Source: Domibacillus sp. DTU_2020_1001157_1_SI_ALB_TIR_016
GTDB lineage: Bacteria; Bacillota; Bacilli; Bacillales; Domibacillaceae
Direction: 5' to 3'
Assembly (NCBI RefSeq): GCF_032341995.1
Contig: NZ_CP135438.1
Location: forward strand, 186,001 to 250,000
Length of the DNA: 64,000 bases
Shown piece after piece: positions 26,818 to 36,047 of this stretch. The notes beneath the pieces were generated by a model. It saw only the letters and a program-made list of their open reading frames with translations. It did no database searches and was not told the DNA's origin. The first letter of the stretch is position 1. Each line of letters starts with the position of its first letter. The translations under genes were made by a program, and so were the position numbers.

Positions 26818-29007
26818 TTAAGAACTGGTTTTCTTCATAAGGCTTTCCCATTCATTTCTCGCATGGTTCCATGTGCCATTCGGAAGACGGTCTCTGTATA
26901 AATATTGCTCATAATGGGCGGTGAGACCGCTCATTGTGCTGCTGGAAAACTGAGTGTCGATTTCCTTTGCATAGCCGCTCAGCGTTTGGCCTTTTTTTCT
27001 CTTCAGTCCAGAGCGGTCCAGCTGGGCAAGAAGAACAAGGTATGCTTCCGGGAAATGGTGATCCTCTTTCTTTTGTTTAAACATGAAAATGTAATAGAAA
27101 GGCATCCATTTTCTCCGGTACCGGTAGCATAGCGCAGCAAGAATAAGCGCTGCTCCAGCCAGAAAAGCAATGGTTTTCCAATTCGTTTTCAGAAATGATT
27201 CTGTAGTCGCCTCCGACGCTTCTCTAGAATCTTCATCAAGACCCTCTTCTGCCTGTGTCGGATCTTCCACTGTAGACTGTTCTGGCGTTTCGGTTGGTGT
27301 TTCAGCCGGTATTTCTTCATTTACTGGTGTTTGAGATGTTTCCTCTAATTCTGGAACCGCTGCATTCGTAAACCCCTGTGTCGGTTCAAAAGGAACCCAG
27401 CCAATACCCGGAAAGAACACCTCGACCCACGAATGCGCATTTTCACCTGTCACCTGATACAGCTGATTTCCGGATTCCGTCGTTTCCAGGTAGGTTCCTT
27501 CTGTGTAACCCTTTACCCAGCGGGCAGGGATGTCAATTGTTCTTAGCATAACAGCCATCGAGGTTGAAAAATTGTCACAGTAGCCGCGTCTCGTATCAAA
27601 TAAAAACTGGGCGACGTAATCTTCACCTTCTGACGGAACAGGCACATCCACCTGCTCATACGTAAAGCCGCTGGAGCTGAAATAGGCTTCAATCGCTTTT
27701 GCTTTCTCAAACCACGTTTCATGCTCCTCTGTAATATCCAGCGCCAGTTCTCTTATCTGTGGCGGTATATTTTCGGGAAGCTGTGTGTACCTGCCGGCAA
27801 TGGCTTGAAAAGAAGAGCCAGCTTCCTCCAACGAACTGTTTTGAAGTTCTTCTGCCCGGAAAGAAGCGTGTTTATACTGAATGGAATATGATGCAGGCGC
27901 TTCTTGTTCATCCCCGTTGATTGCTATGATTTTACCGGTCCCCTCATTTAGCTCGTATCGGTAGGAGGAGGATGCTTCAATTCTCTCCAGGCCGTGCGGA
28001 TATGGGATATAGCCATGATCTTCTTCGTTATAGACAATGCTTGTCCTTTCCTCTGAAGGGACTTCCTCTGTAAAAGAGAAAAAGGAAGGCGGTACCCTTC
28101 GCCTGAAAGTGAGCGGCTGCTCGTCTGGAGTGGAAGAAATCCATCCTTTTCCGGTGTATTCATCTCTAGTATCGACCTTCCAGTAATGTTCTTCTTCTAC
28201 TTCGGCTGTAAAGACCACTTCACTACTAGGCAAAAACGGACCGCCAAGCTCAGAATCATCGGAACGAAATCCGCCTCCTCCTGTTTCGTCTGTCGACGTA
28301 TTGCCTGAACCGCCCAGTGACTTCACGAAGGGAACAGGATTGGGCCAGACAGGGTCCGCTTTGGGAGCAGCAAAGGCAATGACTGTACTCCCGACAACGA
28401 AGACGGCCACCGAAGCCATCCATTTCAGCTTCATCATACTTTGCGTTTCAGAGTCCGTCAGCCGCCGGAAAGCCAATATTCCCATCAGGACAAAACCAAT
28501 CAAAACGGACCGGATGATCGCTGTTTGTGCTGAATAGGGAGAAAACGTATCTAAAACTGTAATAAACACAATCGTAGCGAAAAAAAAGAACAGGATATTG
28601 TTTCGGATCATCAGCCAATAGTGAATTAAATACACAGTAATCCACAAAAGAGAAAAGAACAGCAGCGTCCGGATTGAATCGGACAGCCCTGTCCACTGGC
28701 CTTTTAATATCAGCTCTGTATTCTGAATCACATCGCCTAAAAACAAATTTACCATGACGCTGAAGCTGCCATAATGAATAAATTGAATACAAAACAGAAT
28801 ATAAATCATCTTTGAAATAGCAGAGACTAGGCGGGGTACTTCTAAAAAAGCCAGCAGCAGTGCTCCAGCAATAAAGCCAACAAAAAAGACGATATGACTT
28901 GTATCGGTTAACTGTTCAACAGGACGCAGCCACTCCCATAGAAGCAGAAAGCTGAGAACATGCAAAAGAAAAGAATTAATCGTCCACTTTGTACGCTGTT
29001 GATTCAT
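26818..29007 (-). CDS. Membrane transglutaminase-like protease (TgpA/YebA type)
   Basis: 729 residues. Six hydrophobic segments occupy the first 215 residues (DUF3488). A long outer region follows, then a transglutaminase core with the catalytic Cys near 477 in RRGYCDNFS and His near 524 in NAHSWVEVFFPGIGW, with PFEPTQGF after it. A Pro/Thr/Glu-rich linker leads to a last membrane segment near 635 and a cytoplasmic DUF4129 tail. It ends the moxR-DUF58-tgpA operon, overlapping the previous gene by four bases. Substrate unknown; the family acts at the cell surface. Confidence 0.9.
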   Translation of the reverse strand: MNQQRTKWTINSFLLHVLSFLLLWEWLRPVEQLTDTSHIVFFVGFIAGALLLAFLEVPRLVSAISKMIYILFCIQFIHYGSFSVMVNLFLGDVIQNTELILKGQWTGLSDSIRTLLFFSLLWITVYLIHYWLMIRNNILFFFFATIVFITVLDTFSPYSAQTAIIRSVLIGFVLMGILAFRRLTDSETQSMMKLKWMASVAVFVVGSTVIAFAAPKADPVWPNPVPFVKSLGGSGNTSTDETGGGGFRSDDSELGGPFLPSSEVVFTAEVEEEHYWKVDTRDEYTGKGWISSTPDEQPLTFRRRVPPSFFSFTEEVPSEERTSIVYNEEDHGYIPYPHGLERIEASSSYRYELNEGTGKIIAINGDEQEAPASYSIQYKHASFRAEELQNSSLEEAGSSFQAIAGRYTQLPENIPPQIRELALDITEEHETWFEKAKAIEAYFSSSGFTYEQVDVPVPSEGEDYVAQFLFDTRRGYCDNFSTSMAVMLRTIDIPARWVKGYTEGTYLETTESGNQLYQVTGENAHSWVEVFFPGIGWVPFEPTQGFTNAAVPELEETSQTPVNEEIPAETPTETPEQSTVEDPTQAEEGLDEDSREASEATTESFLKTNWKTIAFLAGAALILAALCYRYRRKWMPFYYIFMFKQKKEDHHFPEAYLVLLAQLDRSGLKRKKGQTLSGYAKEIDTQFSSSTMSGLTAHYEQYLYRDRLPNGTWNHARNEWESLMKKTSS

Positions 29008-30200
29008 GCCCTGCTCACCTCCGAAAAGGCCTTCGCAAATTGACCTTTATGTACCATACAAACTTTAATCCCGCGTTCTTGCTGAACCAGCTTGTGTTCC
29101 GAAGCATTTTGGCTGCCGGCAGCCAAAAAGACGATTACGAACTGGCCCTGACTTGCATAATAGCGGGCTCGTTCGATCACTTTTTCAGTCAGCTGCACGG
29201 TCACAAGCAAAAGAGTACGGCTCTGCTGGATAAACGCTGTTTCATTTTCCAGGACTTTTGCAAAAGAAACAGTCCCTGCCTCTTTAATGGTCGCCAGGTG
29301 ATAAAAAAGCTGCTGCTCCTGTCCCTCGCCGCCGCGAATCGCAAAACTGCCGCCGTTATCGCTTGCTGTCAGCAGCCCGACTTGTGCACCTGACCGGATG
29401 ATGCCCTTAATAGCAGAAGCCGTAAACGAAACAACTGTTTCAAACTGCGCTGAAGGCGTGCAATCCATCACAATCATGACATCGTGAGACCGGTACTGTT
29501 CGAACTCCTTCGTCATTAAGCTGTTACATTTCGCCGTGGCTTTCCAATTGATCAAGGATAGTCGGTCACCCGGCTGATAGCTGCGAATGCCGACAGACAT
29601 GGAAGTGTCCTGGTTTTGATATGCCCTTGCTGTCATCGCAGAGCCTTGACCAGCCGAACCAGAAATCGGCCGGTATTGAAGCTCTTCGAAAGAAGGATAC
29701 ACCACTATTTTATTTTCGATTGCAATCTGTTTTTCTTTTTCAATAAGACCGAATAAATCGCCTGTTTTCACACGAATTCCCGTGAAGTGGTGTTCTCCTC
29801 TTGGCATCTGGCTGATCTCATAGCTGAGCGCCAGCTTTTTTTTAAAGCCAGGAACCAGGACTTTCTTTATCTGCTGTTCAGAGAGTAAGGAGGAGCTGCT
29901 AATCATTTCTTCTGCGATGATATAAAAAAGCGGGAATCGGTTTTTTCTTGAAAGTGTGATTTGAACGCGGACCTGCTCTTGGAAAAGAAACTCTTGTTTA
30001 AAAAATGTTCTTTCACCTTTAAGGGACAAAGGATAAAAAAACAACATGAACGCATAAAAAGCGATGGGAAGAAAGCTGTAAAATAAGAACCAGCTGACAA
30101 ATCCTCCTTGAAACATCGCATACGAAAAAGCAAGAACAGTCAGCCCTATTAAAAATAGGAATCGGCAGAATTCTTTTTTTTTCGAGAAGGCGCTGTTCAT
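29004..30200 (-). CDS. DUF58 protein (YeaD-like)
   Basis: 398 residues. Two hydrophobic segments near 20-55, then the DUF58 domain with GDRLSLINWKATAKCNSLMTKEF and VMIVMDCTP, the latter like a von Willebrand factor MIDAS start. It is the middle gene of the moxR-DUF58-tgpA operon and overlaps both neighbours by four bases. Family known: partner of MoxR ATPases, probably acting as the adaptor or substrate-facing subunit at the membrane; no biochemical reaction is established. Confidence 0.9.
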   Translation of the reverse strand: MNSAFSKKKEFCRFLFLIGLTVLAFSYAMFQGGFVSWFLFYSFLPIAFYAFMLFFYPLSLKGERTFFKQEFLFQEQVRVQITLSRKNRFPLFYIIAEEMISSSSLLSEQQIKKVLVPGFKKKLALSYEISQMPRGEHHFTGIRVKTGDLFGLIEKEKQIAIENKIVVYPSFEELQYRPISGSAGQGSAMTARAYQNQDTSMSVGIRSYQPGDRLSLINWKATAKCNSLMTKEFEQYRSHDVMIVMDCTPSAQFETVVSFTASAIKGIIRSGAQVGLLTASDNGGSFAIRGGEGQEQQLFYHLATIKEAGTVSFAKVLENETAFIQQSRTLLLVTVQLTEKVIERARYYASQGQFVIVFLAAGSQNASEHKLVQQERGIKVCMVHKGQFAKAFSEVSRA

Positions 30201-31150
30201 TCGGCCACGTGCCTTTGAACCGGCACTGAAACCAGGCCTAACAATTGCTCAATTACATTTTCGACATTGATCCCTTCAAAACGGGATTCTGGTTTTAAAA
30301 TAATCCGGTGGGCAAAAACAAACGGAGCGAGATACTGTATATCATCAGGAAGCACATAGTCTCTGTTATGCATAAAAGCCAGCGCTTGTGAGGCTTTCAT
30401 GAGGGCAATGGAACCACGGGGGCTGACGCCTAGGAAAACACTTTTGTGAGAACGGGTGGCCGCAGAAAGCTCGGCAATATACCTTCTGACAGATTCGTCT
30501 ACATAAACGCCTTTAATATCGAGCTGCAGCTGCCGGAGTTCCGGAAGGCTGACAACCGGCTGAAGATCTTCAATAGGCGGTACATTTTGAGCTCTCTTTA
30601 AAACATCCATTTCTTCCTTTAAAGTAGGATAGCCCATTTTCATTTTTAATAAAAAGCGGTCCAGCTGAGCTTCTGGCAGAGGATAAGTGCCTTCATATTC
30701 GATCGGATTTTGTGTAGCCATGACAAAAAACGGCTTTTCAAGCACGTGGGTTATACCATCCACTGTAATGCTGTTTTCCTCCATGCTTTCGAGGAGCGCA
30801 GACTGGGTTTTAGGCGACGTCCGGTTAATTTCATCGGCGAGAATGATATTGCCCATAATCGGACCCGGGTAAAATTGAAAGTCCATATCGCGCGGGTTAT
30901 AAATCGATACACCCATAATATCGGATGGAAGTAAATCCGGTGTAAACTGGATTCTTCGCAGCTCTGCACTAATCGACTTTGCCAGTGCCCTGACCATCGT
31001 GGTTTTCCCGACACCGGGCACATCTTCAAGCAGCACATGGCCTTCGGCGAGAAGCGCCACCAGTGTTAGTTTAGCCACCTCCTGTTTGCCCGCTATCACT
31101 TGTTCAATATTTTGAAGAATTTTATCAATCTCAGGATGCAGCTGGTTCAT
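30197..31150 (-). CDS. MoxR-family AAA+ ATPase (YeaC-like)
   Basis: 317 residues. Walker A GVGKTT is at about 46-51, Walker B is ILADEINRTSP at about 108-118, and a sensor motif ATQNPIEYEGTYPLPEAQLDRF follows, all as in MoxR proteins. The C-terminal lid domain ends in LGLVSVPVQ. Family known: chaperone-like ATPases that mature or regulate surface or metal-dependent proteins together with DUF58 and transglutaminase partners. It is the first gene of the operon. Confidence 0.92.
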   Translation of the reverse strand: MNQLHPEIDKILQNIEQVIAGKQEVAKLTLVALLAEGHVLLEDVPGVGKTTMVRALAKSISAELRRIQFTPDLLPSDIMGVSIYNPRDMDFQFYPGPIMGNIILADEINRTSPKTQSALLESMEENSITVDGITHVLEKPFFVMATQNPIEYEGTYPLPEAQLDRFLLKMKMGYPTLKEEMDVLKRAQNVPPIEDLQPVVSLPELRQLQLDIKGVYVDESVRRYIAELSAATRSHKSVFLGVSPRGSIALMKASQALAFMHNRDYVLPDDIQYLAPFVFAHRIILKPESRFEGINVENVIEQLLGLVSVPVQRHVAE

Positions 31151-31477
31151 CCGTTCCGTCCCTCCTGGCTTTATGACACAATCAATCCATCTGATAAAAA
31201 TAGATTAATAAATGATCAGAAATTTCGATTTATTTCATCTGAATATAAGTTTAACGTATGTGTCTTGTATGGTGTCAAATTTTAACTATTAAATCAACAG
31301 CATAATGTCTCCAAACGAGACTTCCGCCACTAAATTTTGGATAAAGAATTCATTTCCTTTCGATTTTGGCATCGGCTCCTCACTCAATTACAGTGCTTCT
31401 ATACCACCAAATCGGCTAACAACAATGCGTTTGTTTGCTAACATTTCTATCCTGCATACCTTGATTTATTCGGACAA
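31151..31477. other. Intergenic region
   Basis: AT-rich, no gene that I can support. Presumably holds the promoter of the MoxR operon. Confidence 0.4.
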
Positions 31478-31515
31478 AAAAGTGTGAACCCCGCCTATCT
31501 TATCGGGATTCACAC
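31478..31515 (-). terminator. Terminator of the alpha/beta-hydrolase gene
   Basis: On the minus strand GTGTGAA-T-CCCG pairs with CGGG-G-TTCACAC and is followed by TTTTTT. Confidence 0.75.
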
Positions 31516-31575
31516 AGCAGCTTCACTCAGTGCACCATTGTCGCGCAAAACTCTCTATGATCTTCAACACAAGCT

Positions 31576-32661
31576 TTATTTTTTCTTCAGATTTTCTTTG
31601 AAGAAGGACTCGAGCTTGTCAAAAGGGATTAAATTCACCCGGTCGTACAGATCCACATGACCTGCGCTCGGAACAATGTAGAGTTCCTTCGGTTCGCCTG
31701 CCAGCTTGTAGGCGTCTTCGCTGAACTCTCTGGAATGAGCGTTTTCACCCGTGATGAAAAGCATCGGACGAGGAGAAATCGTCTCTATGTCTTCGAACGG
31801 GTAAAAATTCATGAACTTGACGTTACTGGTCAGCGTCGGGTGTGTCGTGAGTTCAGGTGACGAGCTCTTGGGAGTAAATTCACCTCTTGGAGTCCGGTAG
31901 AAGTCATAAAACTCACGTTCAATGGCGGTAGAGTTTTCATTCAGTTCATGTACTGTCCCACTGGTGTATTTGGTTTCACCGCCTGTGAACTCCACATAGC
32001 GCTGCTCTGCTGCCTCTTCGAGAATCTTCTTTCTCTGCTCGAGAGTCTGCGAGTGTTTAAGCCCGTTACGGTTGGCGGCACCCATGTCGTACATACTGAC
32101 TGTCGCAATGGCTTTCATGCGTGGGTCGATCTTGGCTGCGCTGATAGCAAAGCTTCCGCTGCCACAAATCCCGAGAACACCAATCTGCTCCCTGTCAACA
32201 AACGAACGGGTGCCTAGGAAATCCACCGCAGCACTGAAATCCTCGGCATAGATATCCGGCGAAACAGCATTGCGAGGCTGACCCTCACTCTCTCCCCAGA
32301 AAGACAAATCCAGGGATAAAGTGACAAATCCCTTTTCGGCCATTTTCTGGGCATACAAATTCGCACTTTGTTCTTTTACTGCACCCATAGGATGCCCGAC
32401 AATAATCGCGGGATTTTTAGTGTGTTTCTTCAAACCTTTGGGAATAAAAAGATTCCCTGCAACATTCATGTTGTATTGATTTTTAAACTCAACCTTCTTC
32501 ATGGTTACCTTGTTGCTCTTGTAAAAGTTGTCTGCTCCATTGGACAAGTCCGGCGTGTATGCAGCGCCAGCGCCAGACTTGGATGCAACGATGGTCGTGG
32601 ATAAAAGCAAGCCCAATGCTATCACTGTGAGTACACGCGTAATAATAGATTTCTTTTTCAT
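31576..32661 (-). CDS. Secreted alpha/beta hydrolase (YcjY/dienelactone-hydrolase-like)
   Basis: 361 residues from the ATG at 32661 (GGAGGGACTT upstream). A signal peptide runs to about VASKSGAGA. The fold shows VGHPMGAVKEQ (oxyanion region), the nucleophile turn GVLGICGSGSF with Cys in the place used by dienelactone hydrolases, an acidic loop MLFITGENAHSRE, and His in SAGHVDLYD. Cys as nucleophile makes it nearer to YcjY-like and dienelactone-type enzymes than to Ser esterases. The substrate is unknown. It is a single gene. Confidence 0.82.
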   Translation of the reverse strand: MKKKSIITRVLTVIALGLLLSTTIVASKSGAGAAYTPDLSNGADNFYKSNKVTMKKVEFKNQYNMNVAGNLFIPKGLKKHTKNPAIIVGHPMGAVKEQSANLYAQKMAEKGFVTLSLDLSFWGESEGQPRNAVSPDIYAEDFSAAVDFLGTRSFVDREQIGVLGICGSGSFAISAAKIDPRMKAIATVSMYDMGAANRNGLKHSQTLEQRKKILEEAAEQRYVEFTGGETKYTSGTVHELNENSTAIEREFYDFYRTPRGEFTPKSSSPELTTHPTLTSNVKFMNFYPFEDIETISPRPMLFITGENAHSREFSEDAYKLAGEPKELYIVPSAGHVDLYDRVNLIPFDKLESFFKENLKKK

Positions 32662-33333
32662 TTTAAGTCCCTCCAATGTTTTTCCTGATGTTATTACTCT
32701 TCTGTTCACGTTCGCAAATTGTCCGAAATATATTTTGCTAGCGTGCTTTATTCCCCCTCTCTAGACAAGTTAAAGTCAGGGTACAACTTTAAGTGAACTT
32801 TAAGTCAATAGAATCCATCAAAAATTCCATCAAAAGATTAAAAAGACTTATTTTATTACATATTTAACCTTTTTTATATACCTTCCAACAGTACTTTCCC
32901 GCATATCACAGAAAGGACGGATAGAAGGGATAACTAATAAACTATATTTCTATTTCCTCTTTTCTATAAATTCTTTATACAATTCAATTCATGCTTTCAA
33001 ATACTGCTGCAATCCAACTTCTAAACACCCTCTCAGCGTACATAGAGCCAAAATGAGCCTAAAGCTTTAACGTGGGCTTGATGATCATTTTGGTGCAAAG
33101 CTTAATTAAACGAAAAACACCGTTTCTGTCTGGCTTAATTGGAAATGCCCAAATTCCAAGACCAAACAGAAATGGTGTTTCGTTTTTCAGTAACCCCATG
33201 CTTTCTGATTTAAAAAGCAATGCAGGTTTACCTATATACACCTGGTTCAACTGGCAAACTGTACTTTTGTTTCACCAAGAAACTCTATTTGCTGGAAAGC
33301 AGCTGATAATGAGGATTACTTTAGCATAGAACC
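32662..33333. other. Intergenic region with a long imperfect hairpin
   Basis: No gene seen. Sequence at 33106-33186 folds on itself: ACACC-G-TTTCTGT pairs with ACAGAAA-T-GGTGT, with an inner arm TTGGAA/TTCCAA. It may end the minus-strand cupin transcript or be a small mobile remnant. Confidence 0.45.
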
Positions 33334-34503
33334 TTATTTTGCTCTGCTGCTTAAAACCTGATTTAATACTTCCTCGGCATTATCGGCTTCTTCTTTGCCT
33401 ACTTCGTCTTCAAGGACTGACACCACGCTCTTCATTTGATCCTCCGTCAGTCCGGTATTAAACCCAATATTAAAATGCGCCTGCAGCTGAGAATTGACAC
33501 CTTCCATATTGGCCAGTGCCGCAATGGTTGCCAGCTCTCTGCTCTGGAAATCCAGATTGTCTCGTCCGAAGATATCTCCGAACAGGTGCCCTTTCAAAAA
33601 CTCATCGATGGCTGGAGTGAATGTATAAATTGCTCCTGTAACTGGCGCTCCAACCAGGCTCGTTTGAATGTCCGTTCCAAGTTCAATGCTGCTTTTATCG
33701 GCCGGAAGCTGGCTTGCTTCAGGACCCATTTCATCCTTGATGCCTGCCGCTTCCCGCTCTTCTATAACAGCCATAAGGGTATTGATCCCGTTTAAACTGC
33801 GAGGGAATCCCGCATAGGCATACATCTGCACAAGGACTTCTTTTATCTCATTGACAGTTAAGCCCGCATCCAATCCTTCGTTCAAGGCGGTTTCTAGTTG
33901 CGGCAAATCACCATCGGCGGTAAATGCTGCAATCATCACGATGCTTTCTTGTCTTTCATTTAAAGCTTGTATTTCCTTTTTCTCTTTTTTGATTTTCTCT
34001 TTTTTACTTTGCGCACCATATTGCTCGTCGCTAACCTTCTCCAGCCATTCAGCGTTTTTACCATCGAGCACTCCTGTAAGAGCAACGTGTGTCATGGCTT
34101 CCGTAGATGAAGCTCCATGCCAGTGTTTGACGCCAGGCGGAAACCAGATCACATCACCTTCCCGGACCTCCTTAATCGGGCCACCCCACTCTTGCACCCA
34201 GCCAACACCTTCTGTAATGATCAGTCTCTGCCCTGTCGGATGAGTGTGCCAGGCGGTTCTTGCTCCCGGCTGGAATGTCACATATGCACCAGAATAAGGG
34301 GCTGGTTCATTTTCAGTAAATAGAGGATCAACGCGTACATTACCAGTAAAATATTCAGCCGGCCCCTTATAGGAATCCTCCAGGCTGCCTTGAGTAATGG
34401 TCATTGAATCAGAGTTTTTTTCAGCTGCCATCGCCTGTCCTGCATCGGTACCTCCTGAAGCGAAGAAAGAAAGTGACAAAGTTAGCGCTGTAAGTTTTTT
34501 CAT
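33334..34503 (-). CDS. Secreted cupin / carboxymuconolactone-decarboxylase-like fusion
   Basis: 389 residues in three parts after a signal peptide (residues 1-27, ending QAMA). A cupin at about 45-145 has [15 protein letters not shown] and [10 protein letters not shown] with the metal histidines. Two CMD/AhpD-like helical repeats follow: [20 protein letters not shown]...[17 protein letters not shown] and, at about 305-385, [17 protein letters not shown]...[15 protein letters not shown]. The CMD repeats lack the CxxC of AhpD. A charged Lys/Glu segment (165-180) links the cupin and the first repeat. Reaction unknown; such fusions are annotated from families, not from assays. Confidence 0.82.
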   Translation of the reverse strand: MKKLTALTLSLSFFASGGTDAGQAMAAEKNSDSMTITQGSLEDSYKGPAEYFTGNVRVDPLFTENEPAPYSGAYVTFQPGARTAWHTHPTGQRLIITEGVGWVQEWGGPIKEVREGDVIWFPPGVKHWHGASSTEAMTHVALTGVLDGKNAEWLEKVSDEQYGAQSKKEKIKKEKKEIQALNERQESIVMIAAFTADGDLPQLETALNEGLDAGLTVNEIKEVLVQMYAYAGFPRSLNGINTLMAVIEEREAAGIKDEMGPEASQLPADKSSIELGTDIQTSLVGAPVTGAIYTFTPAIDEFLKGHLFGDIFGRDNLDFQSRELATIAALANMEGVNSQLQAHFNIGFNTGLTEDQMKSVVSVLEDEVGKEEADNAEEVLNQVLSSRAK

Positions 34504-34699
34504 TGTTTTCTCCTTTCAATTCCAGTTTCAAAGTTAGTAAAAGAATACGAGCAGAATACTGTTTTAAAATGCCGCATGACGTACAACCAGCATAGCGAGA
34601 ACTCGATTAAAAATTTTCACATTAGTTTTTTTGAACTAATAGAGAACTAAAATTCTCTTAATCTTATTCCGTATAACCATTTCGTGATAGAGGTGTATT

Positions 34700-34816
34700 G
34701 TGGTTCTGCAAAGATTTATTGACCTGCTCAACGAAATTAGACAACAGAATTCAAAGTCTGCTTCAACAATGGATCGTCGATTTGACCATTTATCCCAAAG
34801 GTATCTGCCTTATTAA
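34700..34816 (+). CDS. Very short ORF, possible gene remnant
   Basis: 38 codons from a GTG preceded by AGAGGTG. The product has a helical look (RFIDLLNEIRQQNSK) but matches nothing I know. It may be the tail of a lost gene. The rest of 34504-34885 shows nothing else. Confidence 0.25.
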   Translation: MVLQRFIDLLNEIRQQNSKSASTMDRRFDHLSQRYLPY

Positions 34817-34885
34817 GTCGAGAATCCAGTTTCATCGCTCTTTAGAAATTGTCAATCCTTATGCATGATTATTTTCCGTCAAAGG

Positions 34886-35263
34886 TTAACATTTCATTTC
34901 CTCCTCTTTTTTAAGCAATAATCCGTCATAGTATTTAATTTTTTTATCTAGTCTTTTGACTGTTTCTTCAATCTCTAGCAATTTCGCTGCTAATCGCTGT
35001 CTTTCTTCAACCAGAATATTTTTGCGGGCTTTTAGAGTCTTATCTCCTTCGGTAAATAAAGAGGTGTATTCAATTAATGACTCAATACTTAAACCGGCAT
35101 TTCGCATACATTTTGCAAACTCAATCCATTTAATGTCCTCTTCACCATAGTTACGAATGCCATTTTCTTTACGCTTTACAGGCGGGATCAAGCCTATGCG
35201 TTCGTAATATCTGAGAGTGGCTGCTGTTAGATCAAACTGCTTTGCAACTTGTGCAATATTCAT
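34886..35263 (-). CDS. MerR family regulator
   Basis: 125 residues. The N-terminal winged helix reads NIAQVAKQFDLTAATLRYYERIGLI, followed by KRKENGIRNYGEEDIKWIEF and a long dimerisation helix (65-120). One cysteine lies mid-protein and one is the last residue. It is of the AdhR/YyaN subgroup that senses electrophiles or has lost metal sensing. The ATG at 35263 has GGAG eight bases upstream. The target may be the cupin-CMD gene downstream in the same direction, by position only. Confidence 0.85.
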   Translation of the reverse strand: MNIAQVAKQFDLTAATLRYYERIGLIPPVKRKENGIRNYGEEDIKWIEFAKCMRNAGLSIESLIEYTSLFTEGDKTLKARKNILVEERQRLAAKLLEIEETVKRLDKKIKYYDGLLLKKEEEMKC

Positions 35264-35776
35264 CCTCTTCACTCCAACTCTTTTATGTATGAAGATTCAA
35301 TCGTTTAAAGTTAGCTTTAAGAACTGCTAACTACATACTCGCTTCCGGTCAACATATTAGTACAGTCCATTGATTAATCAATATCTGTCTATAATTTTTA
35401 AACAGAAACATCGTGCTTACAATAGGCAATCCAATCCTATCTGTTCATTAGTGAACAAATCAATCGGATTTGTTGATTATTTAAAGGTATTGAGACAATC
35501 TTAATCAAGGTATCCAACCCACTGCCTAGAATAATACACGCATAAAAGTGTAGTTATACGAATGGGTTAAGGGACTTTGATTTAAACTAACCCTGCTCAA
35601 TATATAAGGATAAAACCTATTTAAAAACTTTAAGTTATGATTACTGATTTAATAAATAAACTTACCTGCATGTTGTCTATTTCAATTTAAAAAGGCATGT
35701 TTTGATACTTAATCAAAACATGCCCAGAATCTCAATTTTTAATTGTATATTAGTTAAATCCAAACGGCTAAGTTTT
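35264..35776. other. Intergenic region with a twin of the TetR promoter region
   Basis: No gene seen. At 35368-35410 the sequence ATTGATTAATCAA, then TATAATTTT and AGAA closely follows the region upstream of the TetR gene (38121-38160). Further on are the palindrome GTTCATTAGTGAAC (35443-35456) and ATTTGTTGATTA. Confidence 0.5.
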
Positions 35777-35970
35777 TTAACTGCTTGCACTGGTATAATT
35801 CACAAGTGCGAACTTCCAAAATCGGCGTGCCAGCCAAAAGAAGATGACAGCTACAATGATTGATATAACCGTTGACCGCCCATCCCACTGACCAATTCAA
35901 GAACTTGCCGAGGTAAACGTAAGAAATGCTGATGGAAAAATATAGATTAAAGCTATACGCAGCCACCCTT
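35777..35970 (-). pseudogene. C-terminal relic of an ABC-2 family permease
   Basis: Read in one frame the minus strand gives GWLRIALIYIFPSAFLTFTSA, an in-frame TGA, then GQWDGRSTVISIIVAVIFFW and RRFWKFALVNYTSASS-stop. The last block (W-K-x-A/G-L-x-x-Y-T-S-A-S-S) is the typical ending of ABC-2 export permeases (DUF990-like). No ATPase partner and no N-terminus are present, so it is a dead fragment. Confidence 0.6.
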
Positions 35971-36047
35971 TATACACCGTAATAGGGAACCGCGTTGTAT
36001 AAATTAATAATGATTATGAAGCTCTTAGAGAATGTTGAATTTATTCC

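Noticed and set aside
31305-31487. 60-codon ORF upstream of the hydrolase terminator
   Set aside because: No ribosome site and no recognisable sequence.
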